NCBI RefSeq assembly: GCF_021531895.1
Contig: NZ_JAFBIX010000018.1
Coordinates: 1-64,000, forward strand
From: Faecalicatena contorta
GTDB taxonomy: Bacteria; Bacillota; Clostridia; Lachnospirales; Lachnospiraceae
Length of the DNA stretch: 64,000 bases
Direction: 5' to 3'
Part shown: one piece after another, positions 58,674 through 64,000 of the stretch
Layout: each line of letters opens with the position of its first letter
Numbering within the stretch: position 1 is the stretch's first letter
The notes under the pieces: model-generated
Seen by the model: the letters and a program-made list of their open reading frames with translations, nothing else
What the model was told of the DNA's origin: nothing
Database searches by the model: none
Position numbers and translations under genes: made by a program

Positions 58674-59180
58674 TTATGAATTGTTGGGGAATAATTTCCC
58701 AAAAATCCAGTGTGTAAATGGTGCCGCTGCAAACATGTTCCAGAAGAATGCCATCGGAAAGTTCTTAAAAAAGGTTCCGACCCAGATGGCAGGCAGTTGG
58801 TAAATCGGTGCTCCTGCAAGGATAATGTTGAACAGAATAGATGCTACGAGGCTCATGGTCGGACACATAATGGCAACAGTTCCTGCCTGGCGAAGCAGTT
58901 GGCAGATATAGGGATTATCTTTACTTGGATCACAATGTCTGGCGGCAAAGGCTGCTCCTATACGATTGCCCCAGAGATTAGAGAAGATGAAGACGAATAA
59001 TCCCATGTAGACAGCTTCTTTTAATGCATCCCAGAAAACGAGATTCGTCATGTTACTGAAACCTCCGGCAGTCAGGTTGATTCCCTGTTTGATGGCGATG
59101 TTGTAGATTTCCATGCCGTATGCCATGGCATAGGACATGATGATTCCAAAGATAATTCCTTGTTTTTTGTTTCTTGGCAT
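58674..59180 (-). CDS. DUF2798 membrane protein
   Basis: 168 aa, GGAGGA upstream on the minus strand. Four membrane helices: GIIFGIIMSYAMAYGMEIYNIA, ALKEAVYMGLFVFIFSNLWG, VAIMCPTMSLVASILFNIIL, NFPMAFFWNMFAAAPFTHWIFG. Two repeats of the DUF2798 kind are recognisable. Function unknown. A terminator-like hairpin and a promoter-like sequence lie in its long leader (59281-59385), hinting at attenuation. Confidence 0.85.
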   Translation of the reverse strand: MPRNKKQGIIFGIIMSYAMAYGMEIYNIAIKQGINLTAGGFSNMTNLVFWDALKEAVYMGLFVFIFSNLWGNRIGAAFAARHCDPSKDNPYICQLLRQAGTVAIMCPTMSLVASILFNIILAGAPIYQLPAIWVGTFFKNFPMAFFWNMFAAAPFTHWIFGKLFPNNS

Positions 59181-59280
59181 ATTGATTCCTCCATTTTGGT
59201 TATTGTGTAAGAACTATAATTATGTATTGCTTAGAATAATATAGAATTCTGCGGAAACAAAAGTTCCCTATAACAGAATA

Positions 59281-59385
59281 AAAAAAGCGCGTGACTTCTT
59301 ATAAGAAGTTCACACGCTTTGCATACATTAATTTAAGCTACACGGCTTTTTTATTTTATCTCAAATAATTTTGCGCTGCAAGTAA
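59281..59385 (-). promoter_or_regulatory. Possible attenuated leader or small RNA before the DUF2798 gene
   Basis: On the minus strand TTGCAG, 17 bp, TAAAAT lies at about 59385-59357. The predicted transcript then has a nine-codon frame MYAKRVNFL (59328-59299) running into a GC-rich stem (AAGCGTGTGA...TCACGCGCTT) followed by TTTTTTTATT at 59286-59279. Gene start is 100 nt further. No Shine-Dalgarno is seen for the peptide. The rest of 59386-59534 holds nothing clear beyond the yitT ribosome site. Confidence 0.45.
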
Positions 59386-59534
59386 AATTTTTCAATAAAA
59401 TATGAAAAAAATAAAACAGTCTCATTGCCTGACAGAAAATTCTAAGGTAAATTATGTGTAGGAGGTGCTCTTATAGCAAATGAAGATAAAAAGATTTTAA
59501 GAACAGAAAATAAATGCAAAAGGGGGAACAAAAG

Positions 59535-60422
59535 ATGAACTATCTGCAAAATGCAAAAAAGAGAGAAATCATCATACAGAATATGTATTCCATTATAGGA
59601 AATCTGATCTATTGCTTTGGATTTAATATGTTGATCGTGCCAATGGGATTGTATAGCGGAGGCTTTATGGGTGTCTCGCAGTTATTTGGATTGCTCCTTA
59701 CGAAAGGACTGCATATTCCGATTCCGCCGCAGGCGAACCTTACTGGTATCATATATTTTGCAATTAATGTACCGCTTTTGTACATGGGATATCGAATTCT
59801 GGGCAAAGAGTTTGCTGTAAAAACGATGATTATGGTAGGGATGATGAGTGCCTTCCTTGTTGTAATCCCGATTCCTGAGACTCCTATCGTAGAGGACTAT
59901 CTCACAGCCTGTATTATCGGAGGAATTGTGTGTGGAGTAGGCTGTGGACTTGTGCTTCGTGGAAGATCATCAGCAGGAGGACAGGATATCATAGGATTAT
60001 GCTGTTCGAAGAAATATAAGAATTTCAGTGTTGGTAAAGTCACAATCATTATGAATATCTTTGTATATGGAATCTGTATGTTTTTATTTAACATTGAGAT
60101 TGTCATCTATTCACTGATATTTGCAACCGTATCTTCTCTGGCCGTTGATCGGGTACATATTCAGAATATTAATACCAGTGTCATGATATTTACCAAAAAG
60201 GTTGGTATCTCAAAAGCAATTATGGAGCAAATGGGACGAGGTGTCACGAATTGGGATGGCGAAGGTGCATACACGAATAAGACATCCTATATTTTGTTTG
60301 TTATGATATCCAAGTATGAAGTGGCACAGATAAAGAAAATCGTACATAGCATTGACCCTAATGCATTTATGATATTTACAGAGGGATGCTCTGTAGATGG
60401 AAATTTTGAAAAGAGATTATAA
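59535..60422 (+). CDS. yitT: YitT-family membrane protein (DUF2179 C-terminus)
   Basis: 295 aa from ATG 59535 with AGGGGGAAC. Five membrane helices (NLIYCFGFNMLIVPMGLYSGGFMGVSQLFGLLL; TGIIYFAINVPLLYMGY; MIMVGMMSAFLVVIPIP; IIGGIVCGVGCGLVLRGRSSAGGQDII; VTIIMNIFVYGICMFLFNIEIVIYSLIF) precede the cytoplasmic DUF2179 domain (VMIFTKKVGISKAIMEQMGRGVTNWDGEGAYTNKTSYILFVMISKYE). Family role unsettled; possibly transport. Ends at a nested hairpin. Confidence 0.93.
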   Translation: MNYLQNAKKREIIIQNMYSIIGNLIYCFGFNMLIVPMGLYSGGFMGVSQLFGLLLTKGLHIPIPPQANLTGIIYFAINVPLLYMGYRILGKEFAVKTMIMVGMMSAFLVVIPIPETPIVEDYLTACIIGGIVCGVGCGLVLRGRSSAGGQDIIGLCCSKKYKNFSVGKVTIIMNIFVYGICMFLFNIEIVIYSLIFATVSSLAVDRVHIQNINTSVMIFTKKVGISKAIMEQMGRGVTNWDGEGAYTNKTSYILFVMISKYEVAQIKKIVHSIDPNAFMIFTEGCSVDGNFEKRL

Positions 60423-60423
60423 A

Positions 60424-60477
60424 TTATTGCCCCCGTTCTGTTTAATAGAACGGGGACATATTTAGAGGGGCAATAAT
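60424..60477. terminator. Nested bidirectional hairpin between convergent genes
   Basis: CCCCGTTCT/AGAACGGGG (60431-60439 with 60447-60455) lies inside outer arms ATTATTGCCCC (60424-60434) and GGGGCAATAAT (60467-60477). The two stems share bases, so they are alternatives. It separates yitT from the glycerate kinase gene. Confidence 0.65.
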
Positions 60478-60488
60478 GGAGAGTGCAA

Positions 60489-61610
60489 TTATAGGAGACG
60501 AAATACCTGTTCAACAGCTGCCTGCATATTTGCTTTCGCACAGTCTGGATCCATAGCTTCTTTCAGGGTTGTAATTCCTCGTACAATTGGGAAAAATGCA
60601 TCGATTCCAGTCTCGTTGCAAGCGGTTGCTTCAGGAGTGACACTTCCGGCAAATGCAATGACTTTGGCGTCATATTTTTTCGCAAGTTTCGCAACACCGA
60701 CAGGTGCTTTCCCCATAGCTGTCTGATGGTCCAGACGACCTTCGCCGGTGACAACAATATCTGCATCTTTTAGTTCTTTTTCTAATTCTACGGCATTGAG
60801 GATTAAGTCGATTCCGGGTGTGAGTTTGGCGTGAAGGTAGCTTAACAGTGCAAAGCCAAGACCTCCTGCAGCGCCTGCACCTTCTGCTTTCTCATAATCA
60901 CATCCAAGGGCTGCACGAGTAACTGCTGCATAATGAGCCATTGCCTGGTCCAGTTCTTCTTTGATGTTATCGGTAACACCTTTTTGTGGTCCATAGATAT
61001 AAGTGGCTCCATTGTTTCCGCAGAGAGGATTCGTTACATCACAGGCAACCTGAAAATGGCAGTCTGTTAAATGGGGATTTTTATTCTGGATATTAATGGT
61101 ATGAACTTTGCCAAGTGCCTGCCCACCTTCACCCACATCGTTTCCCTTTTCATCAAGAAATACAAAGCCAAGTGCTTTTAACATTCCGATTCCGCCATCG
61201 TTCGTGGCACTTCCGCCAATTCCGATAATAAAGTTCCGGCATCCTTTTGTAATAGCATCATTAATCATCTCACCGACTCCATAAGTTGTTGAATGTAGAG
61301 GATCCTTTTGGCTGGTAAGAGTGATTCCGGCAGCAGATGCCATTTCAATAATGGCGGTATCTGTCTCTTTTAGATATCCGTAATAACAGGAAACGGGATT
61401 GCCAAGAGGTCCAGTCACTGTGACATCGATCCGCTCGCCGTTCAATCCTTCAATTAGAGCATCTGTAGTACCTTCACCACCATCAGCAAGAGGCTTCACA
61501 ACTACTTTGGCATCTGGTTTTGCAGCAAGAATTCCAGCTTTGACGGATATTCCTGCTTCCATAGATGTCAGGCTTCCTTTCAGAGAATCCATTGCGACTA
61601 CGACTTTCAT
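60489..61610 (-). CDS. glxK: Glycerate kinase (GarK/GlxK family)
   Basis: 373 aa from ATG 61610 (GGAGG 8 nt upstream). MKVVVAMDSLKGSLTSMEAG, PLADGGEGTTDAL, IGIGGSATNDGGIGMLKALGF, GATYIYGPQKG, GAGAAGGLGFALLSYL and VTGEGRLDHQTAMGK are family blocks. It phosphorylates D-glycerate (to 2-phosphoglycerate in GarK/GlxK). No partner genes for glycerate metabolism are adjacent. Confidence 0.96.
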   Translation of the reverse strand: MKVVVAMDSLKGSLTSMEAGISVKAGILAAKPDAKVVVKPLADGGEGTTDALIEGLNGERIDVTVTGPLGNPVSCYYGYLKETDTAIIEMASAAGITLTSQKDPLHSTTYGVGEMINDAITKGCRNFIIGIGGSATNDGGIGMLKALGFVFLDEKGNDVGEGGQALGKVHTINIQNKNPHLTDCHFQVACDVTNPLCGNNGATYIYGPQKGVTDNIKEELDQAMAHYAAVTRAALGCDYEKAEGAGAAGGLGFALLSYLHAKLTPGIDLILNAVELEKELKDADIVVTGEGRLDHQTAMGKAPVGVAKLAKKYDAKVIAFAGSVTPEATACNETGIDAFFPIVRGITTLKEAMDPDCAKANMQAAVEQVFRLL

Positions 61611-61700
61611 ATTATATCCTCCGATCATATAGGGGTGTACTTTTTTTGTTGTTTATTATACAATTTTGGTTGAAGGGATGCAATAGACAGAAAGGTGTTG

Positions 61701-62072
61701 GTGATAAAGTTGAAGCTTAGGAATGTATTAATCGTAGTAAATGATATTCAACGATCAATAGAATTTTATAAAGATTTATTTGGCCTGGATGTCATTCTGG
61801 ATCAGGATGGCAATGTAATCCTGACAGAGGGGTTGGTATTACAGGATGCATCGGTGTGGAAGCAATTTATTCAGAAAGAGATCATTCCGAAAAATCACGC
61901 TACAGAACTTTATTTTGAGGAGACAGATATAGAAGGATTTGTTGAAAAATTAGAAAACTACAAAGAACCCATACAGTATGTAAATCCATTAATGGAGCAT
62001 ACTTGGGGACAAAAAGTGATTCGATTTTATGATCCGGACGGTAATCTGATAGAAGTTGGGACACCGATGTAA
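61701..62072 (+). CDS. VOC-family (glyoxalase/bleomycin-resistance fold) protein
   Basis: About 123 aa; the start is GTG 61701 or the nearby 61695/61698, as AGAAAGG at 61689-61695 is the only ribosome site and no ATG fits. KLRNVLIVVNDIQRSIEFYKDLFGLDVILDQDGNVILTEGLVLQD is the first betaalphabetabetabeta unit; TELYFEETDIEGFVEKL and KVIRFYDPDGNLIEVGTPM the second, with the metal Glu in LIEVG. Function likely a small-molecule lyase or resistance protein. 13 nt before the next gene. Confidence 0.85.
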   Translation: MIKLKLRNVLIVVNDIQRSIEFYKDLFGLDVILDQDGNVILTEGLVLQDASVWKQFIQKEIIPKNHATELYFEETDIEGFVEKLENYKEPIQYVNPLMEHTWGQKVIRFYDPDGNLIEVGTPM

Positions 62073-62085
62073 GGAGAGAAAAACG

Positions 62086-62568
62086 ATGAATATTAGAAAT
62101 GCAACAATGAGTGATTTGAGTAAGATTGCTGCTGTAGAAGCAGAATGTTTTCCGGCGGCAGAAGCAGCAACAGAAAAAGATCTAAAAGACCGCCTGGAAG
62201 TATATCCTGATCATTTCTGGCTGTTATTTGATGAAGATAAGATGGTCGGATTTGTCAATGGGATGGTGACGAATGAACCGGATCTGACAGATGAGATGTA
62301 TGAAGATGCTTCTATGCATGATGAGTCAGGTGATTGGCAGATGATCTTTGGAGTAAATACGATCCCAGAATATCGCAAGCAAGGCTGTGCAGCAGTATTG
62401 ATCAGACAGGCGATCGAGGATGCGAAAGAACAGGGAAGAAAGGGACTGGTGCTTACTTGCAAAGACAGGCTGATTCGTTATTATGCAAAGTTTGGCTTTG
62501 AAAATGAAGGTGTCTCTGCATCTGTACACGGAAATGTAGTGTGGTATCAGATGCGACTGACGTTTTAA
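62086..62568 (+). CDS. GNAT acetyltransferase
   Basis: 160 aa from ATG 62086 with AAGGAG. MNIRNATMSDLSKIAAVEAECFPAAEAATEKDLKDRLEVYPDHFWLLF, then IFGVNTIPEYRKQGCAAVLIRQAIEDAKEQGRKGLVLTCKDRLIRYYAKFGFENEGVSAS. The layout is like arylalkylamine/YkkB-type GNATs. Coupled to the VOC gene. Acceptor unknown. Confidence 0.9.
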   Translation: MNIRNATMSDLSKIAAVEAECFPAAEAATEKDLKDRLEVYPDHFWLLFDEDKMVGFVNGMVTNEPDLTDEMYEDASMHDESGDWQMIFGVNTIPEYRKQGCAAVLIRQAIEDAKEQGRKGLVLTCKDRLIRYYAKFGFENEGVSASVHGNVVWYQMRLTF

Positions 62569-62628
62569 GGATATCTAAAGCCATTGATATTTATGATATT
62601 AAGTGATAGAGATTGGATGAGGCGAAAT

Positions 62629-62883
62629 ATGGAAGAATTATACAGATTGATTGAAGAAAAGATAAAGAAAGCGGGATATCCGGGAGAGATTGATGGAAGA
62701 GAGTTTTATGATGAAGTCAGCGATGAAGCAGATTCGCAGGAGAACGGCACATATATTTTTATGATCAAGAAAAGCGATTCCATCTATTATCAGGGATGCA
62801 TGGAGATTATGGATGAACAATTCGATCTACATTATGTAGATATTCATGATAGCGATAAAGTATATCATGTGGATTTTGATTAA
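62629..62883 (+). CDS. Small conserved hypothetical protein
   Basis: 84 aa from ATG 62629 (GATGAGG upstream); an earlier TTG at 62584 has no ribosome site. MEELYRLIEEKIKKAGYPGEIDGREFYDEVSDEADSQENGTYIFMIKKSDSIYYQGCMEIMDEQFDLHYVDIHDSDKVYHVDFD is acidic and soluble with a beta-rich second half. It has the feel of a widespread Lachnospiraceae family, but I cannot name a function or domain. Confidence 0.7.
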   Translation: MEELYRLIEEKIKKAGYPGEIDGREFYDEVSDEADSQENGTYIFMIKKSDSIYYQGCMEIMDEQFDLHYVDIHDSDKVYHVDFD

Positions 62884-62952
62884 GGTGTATATAGTGTAAA
62901 AAGTGCTGATGAACCGGCTTGATTTTGCAAAGTTTTTTGTTGATATATAGTA

Positions 62953-62981
62953 TTGCATTCGTTTTTTTTATTTTTTATAAT
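62953..62981 (+). promoter_or_regulatory. Promoter of the MATE gene
   Basis: TTGCAT (62953-62958), 17 bp, TATAAT (62976-62981). Confidence 0.65.
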
Positions 62982-63027
62982 GATGTGAGTTTTGAGAAAA
63001 TAAGATTACTTTGGAAGGATGCAGACT

Positions 63028-64000
63028 ATGAAGAGAGATATGACAACAGGAAATCCTGCAAAGATTATTGTGAATTTTACGATGCCGATTTTTATAGGAA
63101 ACATATTTCAGCAGTTTTATAGTATGGCAGATACCATTATCGTTGGTAAATTCGTTGGAAATGCAGCATTAGCGGCAGTTGGTTCCTGCGGAACACTGGT
63201 ATTTTTGATTATTGGCTTTCTACAGGGATTGACGGCTGGTTTTACGGTCATTACGGCGCAGCATTTTGGTGCGGGCAATATGAGAGCTATGCGCCAATCA
63301 GTGGTGACCGCTTCTGTATTGTCGGCAGTTGTATCTGTAATTCTTACCATTATTAGTATGGTAATGATGCAAGATGTTCTGCGCTGGATGAATACGCCAT
63401 CTGATATGTATGATCAGGCATATGAATATATTATGGTAATCTGTGGCGGAATTGTAGCGCAGGTATTGTATAATCTGTTATCAAGTATTTTAAGGGCAGT
63501 TGGTGACAGTAAGAGACCATTATATTTTTTGATTCTGGCAGCAGGACTGAATATTGTATTAGATCTGGTGTTTATTATTGTGTTCCACATGAGTGCCGGC
63601 GGTGCTGCTTATGCAACTGTAATTGCACAGGGAGTGTCAGGACTTTTGTGTCTTGTGTATATTAAGAAGAAGGTACCGATTTTGCATCTGTGTAGGGATG
63701 ATTGGAGATGGAATACAGACCTTGCAAAATGGCAGATGAAGATTGGATTCCCAATGGCTTTTCAATATTCTATTACGGCTATTGGAACAATTGTCGTTCA
63801 GACAGCTCTGAATAGTCTTGGATCAGTAGCAGCGGCTGGATTTGCAGCGGCGGTTAAGATTGAGCAGATTGTAACACAGGCTTACATTGCGCTGGGAACT
63901 ACGATGGCCAATTACTGTGCTCAGAATGTCGGCGCGGGTAAGATTCTTCGGATTCGTAAGGGATTCTGGTCAGGAACATGGATGGGCATCGGATATGCCA
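63028..64000 (+). CDS. MATE-family efflux transporter (3' end outside the window)
   Basis: At least 324 codons from ATG 63028 (GGAAGGATGC upstream), open to the end of the window. The N-terminus MTTGNPAKIIVNFTMPIFIGNIFQQFYSMADTIIVGKFVGNAALAAVGS and the second-half start MKIGFPMAFQYSITAIGTIVVQTALNSLGSVAAAGFAAAVKIEQI are the two MATE repeats; about nine helices are visible. Full proteins have about 450 aa, so roughly 125 codons lie beyond 64000. Exports cationic drugs or metabolites using Na+ or H+. Confidence 0.93.
   Translation, partial: MKRDMTTGNPAKIIVNFTMPIFIGNIFQQFYSMADTIIVGKFVGNAALAAVGSCGTLVFLIIGFLQGLTAGFTVITAQHFGAGNMRAMRQSVVTASVLSAVVSVILTIISMVMMQDVLRWMNTPSDMYDQAYEYIMVICGGIVAQVLYNLLSSILRAVGDSKRPLYFLILAAGLNIVLDLVFIIVFHMSAGGAAYATVIAQGVSGLLCLVYIKKKVPILHLCRDDWRWNTDLAKWQMKIGFPMAFQYSITAIGTIVVQTALNSLGSVAAAGFAAAVKIEQIVTQAYIALGTTMANYCAQNVGAGKILRIRKGFWSGTWMGIGYA

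Noticed and set aside
1-64000. CRISPR array, rRNA, tRNA or insertion-sequence transposase
   Set aside because: No regularly spaced direct repeats, rRNA/tRNA sequence, or DDE/HUH transposase motifs were seen on either strand.

Overview
The window looks like chromosome from a gut-type Lachnospiraceae (Clostridia, Bacillota). The basis is moderately low GC, strong GGAGG ribosome sites, Clostridia-type regulators (XRE, TetR, PadR, WYL, ArsR), an extracytoplasmic sugar ABC system without its own ATPase, and many radical SAM, GNAT and DUF families typical of that group. Genus cannot be fixed from the sequence alone. No rRNA, tRNA, CRISPR array or transposase is present.

Layout. (1) 1-5.2 kb is the tail of an integrative element of Tn916/Tn1549 type: an orphan winged-helix protein, a small coiled-coil protein, an XRE repressor with candidate operators, a sigma-region-4-like protein, an orphan MazF with a cysteine extension, a 60-aa excisionase and a tyrosine integrase. 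(2) 5.2-8.4 kb is a decayed boundary zone: a candidate structured small RNA made of two similar hairpins, two broken small genes, a TetR gene with a clear operated promoter, an rsgA-like gene that lost its P-loop, and a GNAT gene cut by one TAG codon. (3) 8.5-11.9 kb is a WYL-regulated cluster (DJ-1-like, TIGR04076-like, GyrI-like, GNAT/YoaP). (4) 12.0-16.2 kb is a lantibiotic/antimicrobial peptide detoxification module (ATPase, two permeases, response regulator, histidine kinase; CprABC-RK-like). (5) 16.2-18.9 kb is a gene graveyard (racemase, FtsX permease, second rsgA fragment, CPBP protease) around an intact ygjV.

(6) 18.9-23.5 kb is an arsenic island: arsR-acr3 on the minus strand and, divergently, a second arsR with a CobW-type GTPase, a thioredoxin-like protein, a BFD-like Fe-S protein and an ArsP-like permease. 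(7) 23.6-29.2 kb holds TetR plus radical SAM, an EamA exporter, a flavodoxin, a GNAT, and a Cys-rich protein overlapped by an SplB-like radical SAM gene. (8) 29.5-39.3 kb is drug-response territory: PspC plus ABC exporter, a GyrI-like protein plus UvrA-like ATPase behind a MerR-type promoter, then a TetR regulator with an MFS pump, a broken FtsX permease and its ATPase.

(9) 39.3-54.8 kb is a plant-oligosaccharide locus: AraC and LacI regulators, GH36 alpha-galactosidase, ABC permeases and binding lipoprotein, GH31 alpha-xylosidase, YesL, GH127 beta-L-arabinofuranosidase, aldo/keto reductase and GH13 alpha-glucosidase. (10) 54.9-64.0 kb is mixed housekeeping and stress genes: PadR-DUF2812, a metallo-beta-lactamase-fold protein, an XRE-desulfoferrodoxin fusion, TfoX-C, GNATs, DUF2798, YitT, glycerate kinase, VOC, and a MATE pump running off the end. 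At least eleven genes are broken, mostly in the first 39 kb, so the accessory part of the window is actively decaying. All family assignments are from reading motifs; no database search was run.
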